From NCBI RefSeq assembly GCF_021366795.1, contig NZ_JAHCPS010000001.1, positions 62,001-126,000 on the forward strand: 64,000 nucleotides of DNA, in the 5' to 3' direction. Both the position numbers and the translations under genes were made by a program. The stretch is from Macrococcoides caseolyticum (GTDB taxonomy: Bacteria; Bacillota; Bacilli; Staphylococcales; Staphylococcaceae). Shown one piece after another: positions 54,127 to 63,864 of this stretch (position 1 is its first letter; every line of letters begins with the position of its first letter). The notes under the pieces were generated by a model that saw only the letters and a program-made list of their open reading frames with translations, was not told the DNA's origin and ran no database searches.

Positions 54127-55671
54127 TTATAACATTTCAGAAGTCGTTTTACCTTGCATGTGTAATACTAAGTAATCTGGACCACCAGCTTTAGAGTCTG
54201 TGCCTGACATTTTGAATCCACCGAATGGTTGGTATCCAACGATTGCACCTGTACAACCACGGTTGAAGTATAAGTTACCGACGTGGAAGTCGCGACGTGC
54301 TTCTTCTAAATGTTCACGGTTGTTTGTAATGACTGCACCTGTTAAACCGTAGTCTGTGTCATTTGCAAATTGAATCGCTTCTGTGAAGTCTTTCGCTTTA
54401 GCGATACCGACAACAGGACCGAAGATTTCTTCCTGCATAATGCGGTCGTCATGTTTAACATCAACGAATACAGTAGGATGTACGAAGTTTCCAACTGCTT
54501 CATCTGTTGTACCGCCCACTAATAATTTACCTTCTTGTTTACCGATTTCAATATATTCTTTAATTTTGTTTAACGATTTTTCGTCAATTACTGGTCCCAT
54601 AAAGTGTTCATTTGTTTCTGGGTTACCTACTGTTAATTTTTCAGCTTTTTCTTTTACTTTTGCGACCACTTCATCGTACACTTCTTCTAAAACGATTGCA
54701 CGAGAACATGCTGAACATTTTTGACCCGAGAAACCAAATGCTGATTTCACGATAGATTCAGCAGCTAATTCTAAATCAGCTTCGCTATCAACAACGATTG
54801 TATCTTTACCACCCATTTCAGCGATAACACGTTTTAAGTTTAATTGACCTTCGTGAACTTTTGCAGCACGTTCATAAATATGAACACCTACGTCACGGCT
54901 ACCAGTGAATGAGATGAAACGTGTATCAATGTGATCTACAATAAAGTCACCAATGTCACGGCTAGAACCTGGAATATAGTTAACGACACCTTTAGGCATA
55001 CCAGCTTCTTCTAATACTTCGATGAATTTGTAAGCGACAACTGAAGTGTTTGAAGATGGCTTTAATAATACTGTGTTACCTGTTACAAGTGGTGCAACAG
55101 TTGTCCCTGCCATGATTGCTAATGGGAAGTTCCAAGGTGAAATAACAACACCAACACCTAATGGAATATAATCATAACGGTTATATTCACCAGGACGGCT
55201 TTCCACTTTCACACCATCTTTAAGGCGTAACATTTCACGACCGTAGAATTCTAAGAAGTCGATACATTCAGCAGTATCTGCGTCAGCTTCATTCCATGGC
55301 TTACCTGCTTCTTTAATTAATAATGCAGAGAATTCATGCTTTCTACGACGAATAATCGCTGCAGCACGGAATAAAATATCAGCACGCATTGCAGGGTCTG
55401 ACTTTCTCCATGATTCAAATGTTTCTTTCGCAACAGCCATTGCACGCTCTGCATGTTCTTGTGTCGCTTGAGATACGTGACCAATTGTTTCTTCTCTATT
55501 TGATGGGTTGAATGAACGTAATTTGTTATCTGTAAAAATACGTTCACCACCAATAACTAATGGATAATCTTCTCCTAAATATGCGTTAACTGTTTCTAAT
55601 CCTTTTAACATCGCTTGTTTATTTTCTTCAATGCTAAAATCAGTGAATGGTTCGTGTTTGTACGAAATCAT
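54127..55671 (-). CDS. rocA: L-glutamate gamma-semialdehyde (1-pyrroline-5-carboxylate) dehydrogenase
   Basis: Oxidises glutamate semialdehyde to glutamate with NAD+; 514 residues, aldehyde dehydrogenase superfamily. The catalytic Cys is in [16 protein letters not shown], the general-base Glu in [14 protein letters not shown], and the cofactor region in [14 protein letters not shown] and [14 protein letters not shown] precedes the ATG. Being next to rocD and gudB gives a complete ornithine-to-2-oxoglutarate route in one cluster. A cre-like site overlaps its likely promoter. Confidence 0.96.
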   Translation of the reverse strand: MISYKHEPFTDFSIEENKQAMLKGLETVNAYLGEDYPLVIGGERIFTDNKLRSFNPSNREETIGHVSQATQEHAERAMAVAKETFESWRKSDPAMRADILFRAAAIIRRRKHEFSALLIKEAGKPWNEADADTAECIDFLEFYGREMLRLKDGVKVESRPGEYNRYDYIPLGVGVVISPWNFPLAIMAGTTVAPLVTGNTVLLKPSSNTSVVAYKFIEVLEEAGMPKGVVNYIPGSSRDIGDFIVDHIDTRFISFTGSRDVGVHIYERAAKVHEGQLNLKRVIAEMGGKDTIVVDSEADLELAAESIVKSAFGFSGQKCSACSRAIVLEEVYDEVVAKVKEKAEKLTVGNPETNEHFMGPVIDEKSLNKIKEYIEIGKQEGKLLVGGTTDEAVGNFVHPTVFVDVKHDDRIMQEEIFGPVVGIAKAKDFTEAIQFANDTDYGLTGAVITNNREHLEEARRDFHVGNLYFNRGCTGAIVGYQPFGGFKMSGTDSKAGGPDYLVLHMQGKTTSEML

Positions 55672-55702
55672 TTACATAGCCTCCTCAAATGTATGTTTAA
55701 AT

Positions 55703-55716
55703 AGAAAACCCTTACA
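55703..55716 (-). promoter_or_regulatory. cre-like site upstream of rocA
   Basis: The minus strand reads TGTAAGGGTTTTCT, 13 of 14 matches to TGWAARCGYTWNCW, 31 bases upstream of the rocA start and just downstream of a TATATT-type -10. Confidence 0.65.
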
Positions 55717-55801
55717 TAATATATAATGACGAATTTTAAGAAATACTTCAACCCTTATTGCTTAAATTTTCAAAATAATTTTTTATTCATAAAAATGCAA
55801 A

Positions 55802-55850
55802 AAAATAAAAGGCAAGCCGTTGCATTATTATTGCAACTTCTTGCCTTTTT
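55802..55850 (-). terminator. Terminator of the S1-domain gene
   Basis: Outer arms GGCAAG/CTTGCC with inner GTTGCA/TGCAAC pairing, followed by TTTTATTTTTTT on the minus strand; it overlaps the gene's last codons. Confidence 0.85.
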
Positions 55851-56202
55851 CCACCCATTCCGGGAGCTTTTCACGAAGGGATTCAAATCCAATGTTTTCT
55901 GGTTGTTTCAAAGCTTCTAACACAGATTTTTTTTCTTTTTTACGTTCCTGACGTTTAAAATAATCGTTTTCTTTTAATGATAAATTTAATTTACCATCCT
56001 CAGATATATCAAGAACTTTCGCTTTGACAATTTGACCGACTGAGAGAAATAAATTTAAATTATGAACATAATCATTCATTACTTCAGAAATATGAATCAA
56101 ACCTTCTGTGTGGTTCTCTGTTTCAACAAAAGCACCATATGGCTGAATACCTGTGACTTTTACTTTAATAAACTGACCTTTTTTATACTTTTTATTCATC
56201 AT
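55828..56202 (-). CDS. S1 RNA-binding domain protein (YugI/GSP13/CvfD-like)
   Basis: Cytosolic protein of 124 residues. One S1 domain (about 5-80) contains KGQFIKVKVTGIQPYGAFVE, the HTEGLIHISEVMNDYV loop and KAKVLDISEDGKLNLSLKEN. A lysine-rich tail follows (RQERKKEKKSVLEALKQP). Homologues are general stress protein 13 in Bacillus and the CvfD-type regulator in streptococci, which bind RNA or ribosomes. Two consecutive ATG codons follow AGGG; I use the first. It lies between rocA and the YugE-like gene on the same strand. Confidence 0.9.
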   Translation of the reverse strand: MMNKKYKKGQFIKVKVTGIQPYGAFVETENHTEGLIHISEVMNDYVHNLNLFLSVGQIVKAKVLDISEDGKLNLSLKENDYFKRQERKKEKKSVLEALKQPENIGFESLREKLPEWVEKGKKLQ

Positions 56203-56249
56203 CTATATCCCTCATTTTCAATATCATTATTTTACCATAAAAATGAGTA

Positions 56250-56287
56250 TAAAAAAAATCATGTAACACAGAATGTTACACGATTTC
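56250..56287 (-). terminator. Terminator of the DUF1871 gene
   Basis: Arms ATCGTGTAACA/TGTTACATGAT with T8 on the minus strand, overlapping the stop codon. Confidence 0.85.
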
Positions 56288-56533
56288 GCATGTTGCACGT
56301 AATTGATATATTTTATTTAAAAGTGACATGATTTCACTATGATCAGGTGACTGTTCAAAACTATGCATAAATACATCTTGAATACGTTCAATCGTCTCTT
56401 CAACAGGCAGTTTTTGATGTATGATATCCATAATTTCATAAAATTCCATATCCCCTTGCGTTGGATTTTCAAGTTGCATGGGATTCCATTCATTTAATAG
56501 CTTATACATTGCAATATTAAAATTTGGATTCAT
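56276..56533 (-). CDS. DUF1871 family protein (YugE-like)
   Basis: Small soluble protein of 85 residues, helical and acidic, with no membrane segment. It fits the DUF1871 family (YugE in Bacillus): NIAMYKLLNEWNPMQL, YEIMDIIHQ and EQSPDHSEIMSLLNKIYQL. In Bacillus the gene is also close to yugI and kapB. The ATG at 56531-56533 is properly spaced from AGAGGATGAT; one three codons upstream touches it. It overlaps the preceding small membrane gene by 17 bases, so the two are coupled. Function unknown. Confidence 0.82.
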   Translation of the reverse strand: MNPNFNIAMYKLLNEWNPMQLENPTQGDMEFYEIMDIIHQKLPVEETIERIQDVFMHSFEQSPDHSEIMSLLNKIYQLRATCEIV

Positions 56534-56717
56534 TATGATCATCCTCTAATTTCTTCATAACTTCAGCTTCAAAGATTTTGAATTTTTCTTCTTGTTTTTT
56601 TGAATTCTTTATAAATAACTTAAACGAAATGAATGCAAGTGTCATAAAGAAAATTAATGACATCACTGCAGGTACGTATTCCCACTTGTTTTCTGGAAAA
56701 TATAAAAATTCCATCAT
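56517..56717 (-). CDS. Small single-pass membrane protein, function unknown
   Basis: I do not recognise a family. It has 66 residues: a short N-terminus MMEFLYFPENKWEY, one helix (VPAVMSLIFFMTLAFISFKL) and a charged cytoplasmic tail with KKQEEKFKIFEAEVMKKLED, likely a coiled coil. The ATG at 56715-56717 follows AGGGGTGA; the frame continues to a GTG three codons upstream. Its end overlaps the DUF1871 start by 17 bases, so they form an operon and may work together. Codon use looks like that of its neighbours. Confidence 0.72.
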   Translation of the reverse strand: MMEFLYFPENKWEYVPAVMSLIFFMTLAFISFKLFIKNSKKQEEKFKIFEAEVMKKLEDDHNESKF

Positions 56718-56811
56718 ATGAATCACCCCTAATCTAGTACATTATTATAACATTATCATCACAAAAAAATAGCATAAGTCATGAACATTTAATGACGAAA
56801 CCCACAAATGG

Positions 56812-56850
56812 TTGTCGAAAACGCATTGAGCCGCTGTCTGAAATGTGTTT
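56812..56850. repeat. Remnant of the structured intergenic repeat
   Basis: Reads GTTGTCGAAAACGCATTGAG then CCGCTGTCTGAAATGTGTTT. The first half joins a head (GGCTGTCGAAA type) directly to a tail (TTGAGACGCC type) without the long stem; the second is the head of another copy. Both match the 29117-29386 elements. Confidence 0.65.
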
Positions 56851-56860
56851 AATTCTAAAC

Positions 56861-56907
56861 AAATAAAAACTTTCCTCAAAAATTGTTTTTAAGGAAAGTT
56901 TTTATTT
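56861..56907 (-). terminator. Terminator of ppiB
   Basis: Arms AATAAAAACTTTCCT/AGGAAAGTTTTTATT, between ppiB and the small membrane protein gene. Confidence 0.8.
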
Positions 56908-56913
56908 CATTCA

Positions 56914-57507
56914 TTATTTTAAAACATTAATTTTTTCAATCACAACATCTTCTAACGGTTTATCTTGAGGTCCAACCGGAACATTCGCGATTGTTTCTAA
57001 TACATCGAAGCCTTCTACTAACTGACCAAACACGGTATGTTTTTGGTCTAACCATGGTGTACCGCCAACTTCAGCATATTTATCTACAATTGCTTCAGGC
57101 CATCCACCTTGTTTTAATTGTGATAACATTTGTGCTGGTACTTGTTTCATTTGTACGATAAAGAATTGTGAACCATTTGTATTCGGTCCTGCATTCGCCA
57201 TAGATAAAGCACCATATAAGTTATAGGCATCCATTGAGAATTCATCTTCAAATTTATCACCGTAAATACTTTCGCCACCCATACCTGTTCCTGTTGGATC
57301 GCCACCTTGAATCATAAAGTCGTTAATAACACGGTGGAATATAATACCTTCGTAGTATCCTTTTTCTGATAATTGAATGAAGTTTTCTACAGTTTTTGGT
57401 GCAATTTCAGGAAATAATTTAAGTTTCATTGTCCCTTTCGTTGTCACCATTTCTACTAAACGTTCATTTTCTGAAATTTCTGGATTTAATTGCGGAAAAT
57501 TAGTCAT
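56914..57507 (-). CDS. ppiB: Cyclophilin-type peptidyl-prolyl cis-trans isomerase
   Basis: Cytosolic foldase of 197 residues. Signatures: [39 protein letters not shown] with the catalytic Arg, [19 protein letters not shown] and [15 protein letters not shown]. No signal peptide, so it acts inside the cell. It is divergent from kapB with 62 bases between. The order ppiB-kapB-mnhA is that of staphylococci. Confidence 0.95.
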   Translation of the reverse strand: MTNFPQLNPEISENERLVEMVTTKGTMKLKLFPEIAPKTVENFIQLSEKGYYEGIIFHRVINDFMIQGGDPTGTGMGGESIYGDKFEDEFSMDAYNLYGALSMANAGPNTNGSQFFIVQMKQVPAQMLSQLKQGGWPEAIVDKYAEVGGTPWLDQKHTVFGQLVEGFDVLETIANVPVGPQDKPLEDVVIEKINVLK

Positions 57508-57569
57508 TTTTTTGCTCCTTCATGATATGATTAATACCATAATATATTAACACAAAAAGGATGAGAAAT

Positions 57570-57953
57570 ATGTATTTTAGACTTATGCACAAATCTGGTA
57601 TTTATATTGTAGAAAAAATTGAGGAACAACCGCATGGTGTTTTAGTGAGTGTGGTAAGTGTCATTACCCATCCAACACAAGGTGATTTACATAGTCGTGG
57701 AGAAATAGAAAATGTATTCTTCCATGAGCGTAAAGCTTTAGCACATAGAGAGAAGCGTATTGTAGATGCAAATTTATTAAAACCATATACAGATGAAGTG
57801 TTACCTTATAACACCTCTTTAATTAATGCTGTTTTAAAGATGGAACAAAAACTTAAAAGTGAAGATTCACCATTTAATAGGAAAGCACTTGAAACATTAA
57901 AAGTTTTAAAAGAAGACTATTCACGTTTATATAAAATTACTTTTCCTGCATAA
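57570..57953 (+). CDS. kapB: Kinase-associated protein B family (KapB)
   Basis: Soluble protein of 127 residues. The N-terminal beta-barrel (YFRLMHKSGIYIVEKIEEQP, LVSVVSVITHPTQGDLHSRG) and the helical part (FHERKALAHREKRIVDANLL, then KPYTDEVLPY) match the KapB family. Bacillus KapB is described as a lipoprotein tied to KinB signalling to sporulation, but this protein has no signal or lipobox and the organism does not sporulate, so the role must differ. The ATG at 57570 is correctly spaced from AAAGG; one at 57561 touches it. The mnh operon follows on the same strand. Confidence 0.86.
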   Translation: MYFRLMHKSGIYIVEKIEEQPHGVLVSVVSVITHPTQGDLHSRGEIENVFFHERKALAHREKRIVDANLLKPYTDEVLPYNTSLINAVLKMEQKLKSEDSPFNRKALETLKVLKEDYSRLYKITFPA

Positions 57954-57957
57954 AAAA

Positions 57958-58077
57958 TTGACAATTATATGACGATTTCATTGTATATATATGCTTTCTT
58001 CTTATTTAAGGAATGCAGATTACAAAATGCTTCTCGAACTGTCTGAAATGAAAATGTAGTTTTTTTTCTTGTATAAT
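57958..58077 (+). promoter_or_regulatory. Candidate promoters of the mnh operon
   Basis: Two candidates. One has TTGACA (57958-57963) with TTGTAT or TGTATA 17-18 bases on. The other has TATAAT (58072-58077) with TGAAAA 17 bases upstream, 24 bases before mnhA. A short GTCTGAAATG at 58041-58050 resembles the head of the dispersed repeat. Confidence 0.45.
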
Positions 58078-58100
58078 AGAATACTGAAGGAGGTTTTCAT

Positions 58101-60470
58101 ATGATTTTATGGATAGTACTGTTGCCTTTTATCGCAGCATTATTACCCGTCTTGTTACAGAAGCAATTTAAGTTGCATACAGGATGGTTTGTCTTACCTG
58201 TACCACTCATTGCTTCTATTTATTTTTTATCCAGATTAACATCACTTCAACCCAATACCATTGAACGACATAACTGGATGCCTCATATCGGACTGAATCT
58301 TGATTTTAAAATGGATGGTTTAAGTTTATTATTTGCATTACTTATTTCAGTCATCGGTTCACTCGTTGTTTTTTACTCCATCTCATATTTAAACAAAAGA
58401 CAGGAATTAGGTAAGTTCTATACATACTTATTATTATTTATGGGGGCAATGCTCGGTGTTGTTTTAAGTGATAATATTTTAGCACTCTATATGTTTTATG
58501 AGCTTACAAGTATCTCAAGTTTCTTATTAATAGCGTTCTGGTATTTTAAAGAAAAATCTGTTCAAGGCGCATTAAAGTCAATGTTGATTACAGTATTTGG
58601 TGGTTTAATGTTACTTGGTGCGATTGCAATTTTAGTAAATATCACGCAAACAACTTCCATAAGTGAAATGATTCAGCAATCAAGTCATATACAAGACCAT
58701 GCTTTATTTACTTTAGCAAGCGGCTTAATATTACTTGCAGCATTTACTAAATCTGCTCAATTTCCATTTCATATTTGGCTACCTGACGCAATGGAAGCAC
58801 CTACGCCTGTAAGTGCTTATCTTCATTCTGCAACAATGGTTAAAGCTGGTATTTATGTGATTGCGCGTTTTACACCTATTTTTGCGGTGAATACACTTTG
58901 GTATAATGCTTTAATATTTACGGGTTTATTTACAATGTGTTTTGCCTCTATCAAAGCGGTAAACCAAAAAGATTTAAAAGGTATACTTGCGTTCAGTACA
59001 ATTAGTCAGCTTGGTTTAATCATGTCGCTATTAGGCATTGGAAGTTTTGCATATGCACATGACTTTGAAGGAATGTTAACGATTGCTGTGACAGCAAGTG
59101 TTTTCCATATCTTAAATCATGCTTCATTTAAAGGGGCATTATTTATGGCCGTTGGAATTATTGATCACGAAACAGGTACACGTGACATCAGAAAGTTAAA
59201 TGGCTTGCTTTCATTCATGCCAATTACATTTACGATCAGCTTGTTAGGATTATTGAGTATGGCAGGCATTCCACCATTCAATGGCTTTTTGAGTAAAGAA
59301 ATGTTTATTACATCTGTTATGCATGTTGCAGAAAGTGGTGCGATGCCATTAATAGGAATCATTGTTATCATTTTATTAATGTTTGTCGGTAGTACATTCA
59401 CTTTTATCTATTGTATTAAACTCCTTAAAGATATCTTCTTTGGTCCAAAAGAAGATAATCAAAGTGAGAAAGTACCACACGAAGCTGGTCCTTTATTATT
59501 AACATCACCTATTGTACTGATTACAATCATGCTCATCATTTCAGTTGTTCCAAACCTATTCTTACCACTATTAAATCAGGCAACAGCAAGTATACTTAAT
59601 CAAAGTGTAAACATTTCACCGATTCATCATTTTCACGGTTTGAATATACCACTATTCATTACACTTTCAATCATCATTATAGGTACACTACTTTTATATA
59701 CATTGAAGTATTGGGATAAGGCGTTTAATTTATTCCCAGCACACATAAGCTTAAACAATGGCTACAAGTTGTTACTCACACAATCTCAGAAGAAGAGTAA
59801 AGTGGTCAATCAATATTTGGTGCACAGAACCATTCGTTTTAGTATGTCAGCCATCTTAATGACGTTAATCCTGATGACATTTTATGTATTTTTGAATGCA
59901 CCTGTCCACATTGATTTTACTAGTCTAGGTTCCATTCAAATATACGAAATGATTCTTGTAGGCATTATTTTAATTGCGACCATTATGATACTTAAAGCTC
60001 AATCGAGATTGTTTAGTATTATAATGCTTAGTGCGATAGGTTATTCCATTGCATTATTATTTGTATTCTTTGACGCACCTGATTTAGCATTAACACAACT
60101 TTCAATAGAAACCATTTCAACTGCATTATTCTTAATGTGTTTCTACCACTTACCTAGACAATATCGTCATGAAGAAAGCGCTCGATTTAAATTGTCAAAC
60201 TTATTCATTGCGCTACTTTCAGGTATTTGTGTCACAATCATTGCATTTGCTGCATATAGTCATAAATTATATCCATCTATCGCTGAGTATTATATTAAGA
60301 ATGTCTACGAACTTGCAGCAGGTAAAAATATGGTTAATGTTATCCTCGTAGACTTCAGAGGTTTTGATACATTGTTTGAATCAAGTGTTCTAGGAATTGC
60401 AGGGATTGGTATTTATACATTAATCCGATTAAGAAAGAATCGAGGTGAAATCAATGAAAAGACAAAATAA
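58101..60470 (+). CDS. mnhA: Na+/H+ antiporter subunit A
   Basis: Largest subunit of the seven-part Mnh/Mrp cation/proton antiporter, 789 residues and about 20 helices. It is related to the NuoL proton channel of complex I: the core helices carry MFYELTSISSFLLIAFWYFK, the conserved Lys in LTKSAQFPFHIWLPDAMEAP (read AFTKSAQF) and PTPVSAYLHSATMVKAGIYV. The C-terminal part (from about 570) is the MbhE/NuoJ-like extension found only in MrpA-type proteins. GGAGG precedes the ATG. First gene of the operon; overlaps mnhB by 17 bases. Confidence 0.96.
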   Translation: MILWIVLLPFIAALLPVLLQKQFKLHTGWFVLPVPLIASIYFLSRLTSLQPNTIERHNWMPHIGLNLDFKMDGLSLLFALLISVIGSLVVFYSISYLNKRQELGKFYTYLLLFMGAMLGVVLSDNILALYMFYELTSISSFLLIAFWYFKEKSVQGALKSMLITVFGGLMLLGAIAILVNITQTTSISEMIQQSSHIQDHALFTLASGLILLAAFTKSAQFPFHIWLPDAMEAPTPVSAYLHSATMVKAGIYVIARFTPIFAVNTLWYNALIFTGLFTMCFASIKAVNQKDLKGILAFSTISQLGLIMSLLGIGSFAYAHDFEGMLTIAVTASVFHILNHASFKGALFMAVGIIDHETGTRDIRKLNGLLSFMPITFTISLLGLLSMAGIPPFNGFLSKEMFITSVMHVAESGAMPLIGIIVIILLMFVGSTFTFIYCIKLLKDIFFGPKEDNQSEKVPHEAGPLLLTSPIVLITIMLIISVVPNLFLPLLNQATASILNQSVNISPIHHFHGLNIPLFITLSIIIIGTLLLYTLKYWDKAFNLFPAHISLNNGYKLLLTQSQKKSKVVNQYLVHRTIRFSMSAILMTLILMTFYVFLNAPVHIDFTSLGSIQIYEMILVGIILIATIMILKAQSRLFSIIMLSAIGYSIALLFVFFDAPDLALTQLSIETISTALFLMCFYHLPRQYRHEESARFKLSNLFIALLSGICVTIIAFAAYSHKLYPSIAEYYIKNVYELAAGKNMVNVILVDFRGFDTLFESSVLGIAGIGIYTLIRLRKNRGEINEKTK

Positions 60471-60882
60471 TGATGTCATTTTACAATTCTGTACACTCGT
60501 TGTCTTTTTCATTATCATCACCTTTGCATTTGCAATATTTATGGGCGGGCATTATACACCAGGCGGCGGTTTTGTCGGAGGTTTACTTATATCTGCAGCA
60601 TTACTCATTATCTTAATTGCTTATGATATTAAAACACTCAAACAAATCATTCCAATTGATTTTAAAAAAGTCATCGCAATAGGTCTAATGTTCTGCTATG
60701 GCACACCTTTAATCAGTATCTTACAAAGCAACCCATTCTTTACACATACATTTGGCGATTTAAATCTGCCATTGTTAGGTGAGTTACATCTACATACAGC
60801 AGTGCTGTTTGATATTGGTGTAATGCTTGCCGTCATTGGTACAACACTCACAATTATATTAACGATTGGAGAGAATGAATAA
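60454..60882 (+). CDS. mnhB: Na+/H+ antiporter subunit B
   Basis: Membrane subunit of 142 residues with four helices ([76 protein letters not shown]). The family motif [14 protein letters not shown] is clear. The ATG at 60454-60456 follows GAGGTGA; the frame is open to a GTG three codons before. It ends one base into mnhC. Confidence 0.95.
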   Translation: MKRQNNDVILQFCTLVVFFIIITFAFAIFMGGHYTPGGGFVGGLLISAALLIILIAYDIKTLKQIIPIDFKKVIAIGLMFCYGTPLISILQSNPFFTHTFGDLNLPLLGELHLHTAVLFDIGVMLAVIGTTLTIILTIGENE

Positions 60883-61223
60883 TGGAAATTTTAATGATAC
60901 TGCTAAGTGGAATCCTTGTTACTTGTGGTGTTTATTTAATTCTCTCAAAGAGTTTACTCCGAATCATTATCGGTTCATCAATTATTTCACATGCAGTCAA
61001 TTTATTATTATTAACAAGCGGTGGTTTAAAAAAGGGCGCTGCACCAATTCATGAAGAAAACCAACATTTCTATACTGATCCTATACCACAGGCTCTGATT
61101 TTAACCGCAATTGTAATTAGTTTTGCTGTAACAGCTTTTTTCTTAGTGCTAGCATTTAGAAGTTATAAAGAATTAGGAACAGATAATGTATCCGATTATA
61201 AGGGGGTACCTGAAGATGAATAA
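60882..61223 (+). CDS. mnhC: Na+/H+ antiporter subunit C
   Basis: Membrane subunit of 113 residues, homologous to NuoK of complex I. Three helices: [40 protein letters not shown] and [20 protein letters not shown] with the NuoK-type Glu replaced in this position by Ala/Thr as in other MnhC. It starts on the TAATG of mnhB and overlaps mnhD by 8 bases. Confidence 0.95.
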   Translation: MEILMILLSGILVTCGVYLILSKSLLRIIIGSSIISHAVNLLLLTSGGLKKGAAPIHEENQHFYTDPIPQALILTAIVISFAVTAFFLVLAFRSYKELGTDNVSDYKGVPEDE

Positions 61224-62688
61224 TTTAATTGTATTCCCTATCATTATTCCGGCAATTACGGCCATCATACTCATTTGTATTGGTAAAAAACCAATATTAA
61301 AGCGTATGGTTGCGCTCACTGGTGCACTTATAACGTTCGTCATTGCATGTATTCAATTTGTGATGATTGCACGTTTTCATACAATGTACTTAGAACTTGG
61401 AAACTGGAAGGTCCCATATAGTATCGTACTCGTTTCTGATATGCTGTCTTGTTTACTTGTTCTTACATCGACTTTCATTACGTTACTCATGATCTTTTAT
61501 TCATATCAGTCCATCGGCATTGAAAGAGAGACATATTATTACTACACCTCTGTCATGTTTATGTTAACAGGATTAAATGGTGCATTTACAACGGGTGATA
61601 TCTTTAATTTATTTGTATTCTTTGAAGTATTTCTCATCAGTTCATATGTCCTGATGATTATCGGGGGTACAAAAATTCAGTTACAGGAAAGTATTAAATA
61701 TATACTTGTGAATGTAACGAGTTCTGCATTCTTTGTCCTTGCTATTGGCATGCTTTATTCTGTAATCGGCTCATTAAATATGGCCGATATGAGTAGTAAA
61801 ATCAATGAAATTAAAGATCAGAATATCATAATTATCTGTGCCATTTTATTTATCTTTGTATTTGCAACAAAAGCGGGTATGTTCCCACTTTATTTCTGGC
61901 TACCTGGCGCATATTACGCACCGCCAATTCCAATATTAGCTTTGTTTGGTGCATTACTCACTAAAGTTGGTGTCTATGCGCTTTACAGAACATATAGTTT
62001 GTTCTTCCAGCAATCCGGTGATATCGTCCAAAATATATTATTGATACTTGCCTTACTCACTATTATATTCGGCTGTGTTGGTGCACTCGCATATCACGAT
62101 ATGAAAAAAATCATTATCTATAACATCATGATAGCAGTCGGTGTTATTATTGTCGGGCTTGCCATATATACTAAAACATCTACAATTGGCGGTATCTATT
62201 ATTTACTCCACGACATGATTATTAAAGCAAGTTTATTTATGCTGATTGGTATTATCATAAAAATCACCGGTCAGACCGATATTCGAAAGATTGGTGGAAT
62301 GATTAAAGCGTATCCGTTGCTTGGCTTCACATATTTTATCGCTGCATTATCGTTGGCCGGTATCCCACCACTTAGCGGTTTTTATGGTAAGTATTTCATA
62401 GTAAAAGCCGGAATGCAGGAAGGTTATATTGTAAGCAGTATTATCGTATTGCTCAGTAGTTTAGTTGTGTTATTATCTGTGATTAAAATCTTCTTATCTG
62501 TGTTCTTTGGTAAAGGAGAAACCTATGTTAAGCCGCCTATCAATAAAATGATGATAGCAGCGGTGACGATGACAGTAATCGCTGTATTATTTGGTGTGAT
62601 GAGTGAGTCACTTTATCCATTGATTGAACAGGCTGCAAAGTCTATTTATGCACCTGAAACATATGTTAAAGCGTTAGGGGTGAAATAA
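61216..62688 (+). CDS. mnhD: Na+/H+ antiporter subunit D
   Basis: NuoN/NuoM-like proton channel subunit of 490 residues and about 14 helices. Conserved channel residues are the Glu in [19 protein letters not shown] and the Lys in [20 protein letters not shown]. Also typical are [18 protein letters not shown] and [20 protein letters not shown]. The frame is open upstream, but the ATG at 61216 gives [14 protein letters not shown] and follows AAGGGGG; it lies just inside the end of mnhC. Confidence 0.95.
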   Translation: MNNLIVFPIIIPAITAIILICIGKKPILKRMVALTGALITFVIACIQFVMIARFHTMYLELGNWKVPYSIVLVSDMLSCLLVLTSTFITLLMIFYSYQSIGIERETYYYYTSVMFMLTGLNGAFTTGDIFNLFVFFEVFLISSYVLMIIGGTKIQLQESIKYILVNVTSSAFFVLAIGMLYSVIGSLNMADMSSKINEIKDQNIIIICAILFIFVFATKAGMFPLYFWLPGAYYAPPIPILALFGALLTKVGVYALYRTYSLFFQQSGDIVQNILLILALLTIIFGCVGALAYHDMKKIIIYNIMIAVGVIIVGLAIYTKTSTIGGIYYLLHDMIIKASLFMLIGIIIKITGQTDIRKIGGMIKAYPLLGFTYFIAALSLAGIPPLSGFYGKYFIVKAGMQEGYIVSSIIVLLSSLVVLLSVIKIFLSVFFGKGETYVKPPINKMMIAAVTMTVIAVLFGVMSESLYPLIEQAAKSIYAPETYVKALGVK

Positions 62689-63167
62689 TGGCTGTTCAAA
62701 TGTTGATTCATACTGGTCTTGTTATTCTGTGGTGTATTTTAACAGGGTCGGTTTCATTTGGGAATATGCTCTTAGGCTATATTTTTGGTATTATTGGTAT
62801 CTATATCATGCGACCATTTTTACCAGGTCACTTTTACTTACTTCCATTCTTAAAAGTTATTCGTTTAATTGGTATCTTTATCATCGAACTCTTTAAAGCA
62901 AATATAAGTGTATTAAAGATCGTTATTGCACCTAAATTAGAGATACAGCCCGCTTTCTTTATGTATCCAACTGATTTGCGTAAAGACTGGGAAATTAGCT
63001 TATTATCACTTTTGATTACATTAACGCCTGGGACAGTCGTCGTTGCTGTCAGTGATGATAAAAGCAAATTATATATACATGCCATTAATTTTAGTGATTT
63101 AGAATCTGAGATTGAAGGCATTAAGCATTCATTTGAGGATGCGATAAAGGAGATTGGTATCACATGA
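62688..63167 (+). CDS. mnhE: Na+/H+ antiporter subunit E
   Basis: Subunit of 159 residues, exactly the staphylococcal length. Two or three N-terminal helices ([35 protein letters not shown]) are followed by a cytosolic domain with [20 protein letters not shown] and the final [17 protein letters not shown]. Its ATG overlaps the mnhD stop (TAATG) and its stop overlaps mnhF by 4 bases. Confidence 0.95.
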   Translation: MAVQMLIHTGLVILWCILTGSVSFGNMLLGYIFGIIGIYIMRPFLPGHFYLLPFLKVIRLIGIFIIELFKANISVLKIVIAPKLEIQPAFFMYPTDLRKDWEISLLSLLITLTPGTVVVAVSDDKSKLYIHAINFSDLESEIEGIKHSFEDAIKEIGIT

Positions 63168-63472
63168 CATCAGAAATCGTAACAATTATTATCATTATTT
63201 CACTTATCATTGTTTCGCTTTCAATGCTCGGTATTATCTACCGTGTTATTAAAGGCCCAACACTTGCAGATCGCGTTGTTGCTCTAGATGCACTAGGGAT
63301 ATCATTGATGGCAATGATTGCTTTGTTCTCAGTGTTACTCAACACCAAATATTATATTAGTATTATTATGTTACTTGGTGTATTAGCATTCTTAGGAACA
63401 ACCGCATTTGCTAAGTTTATAGAGAAAGGAGAAATCGTTGAATATGATCGACACAATCGTCATCGTAATTAG
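63164..63472 (+). CDS. mnhF: Na+/H+ antiporter subunit F
   Basis: Three-helix subunit of 102 residues: [40 protein letters not shown] and [20 protein letters not shown]. The conserved loop [20 protein letters not shown] identifies the MrpF/PhaF family. The C-terminal tail ([10 protein letters not shown]) overlaps mnhG by 35 bases, a few residues longer than usual. Confidence 0.95.
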   Translation: MTSEIVTIIIIISLIIVSLSMLGIIYRVIKGPTLADRVVALDALGISLMAMIALFSVLLNTKYYISIIMLLGVLAFLGTTAFAKFIEKGEIVEYDRHNRHRN

Positions 63473-63776
63473 TATGTGCTTTATTATTATCGGTGCATTA
63501 CTTACAGTCATTAGTGCTGTAGGACTTATTCGTTTACCTGATGTCTATACGCGTGCACATGCAGCGAGTAAATCATCGACGCTCGGTGTCATGTTTATGA
63601 TGTTCGGCGTATTCCTTTATTTCCTTGGCCAAGATCATCACTTCGAACCAACTTTAATACTTGCAATACTTTTTATTTTCTCAACGGGCCCAATTGGGGC
63701 GCATTTAATTATGCGCAGCGCTTATTATTCTGATACGCCTTACACAGATGCGACAGTAAGAGATGATTTAAAGTAA
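63438..63776 (+). CDS. mnhG: Na+/H+ antiporter subunit G
   Basis: Last subunit of the antiporter, 112 residues and three helices: [39 protein letters not shown] and [20 protein letters not shown]. The signature [20 protein letters not shown] is complete. The start is probably the TTG at 63438, 6 bases after AAAGGAG; an ATG two codons later (63444) is 12 bases away. The operon holds all seven subunits A-G in standard order, so a working antiporter for Na+ and pH tolerance is likely. Confidence 0.94.
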   Translation: MNMIDTIVIVISMCFIIIGALLTVISAVGLIRLPDVYTRAHAASKSSTLGVMFMMFGVFLYFLGQDHHFEPTLILAILFIFSTGPIGAHLIMRSAYYSDTPYTDATVRDDLK

Positions 63777-63807
63777 ATATAGCGTTAATATGCTTAGCCA
63801 TAGACAA

Positions 63808-63864
63808 AACCCAGCACAACAGATGATTCACTATGTGACTAATCCGTTATGCTGGGTTTTTTAC
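63808..63864 (+). terminator. Terminator of the mnh operon
   Basis: Arms AACCCAGCA/TGCTGGGTT with a long loop and T6, 31 bases after mnhG. From here to the window end (about 140 bases) the DNA is AT-rich; no gene can be supported on either strand. Confidence 0.8.
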
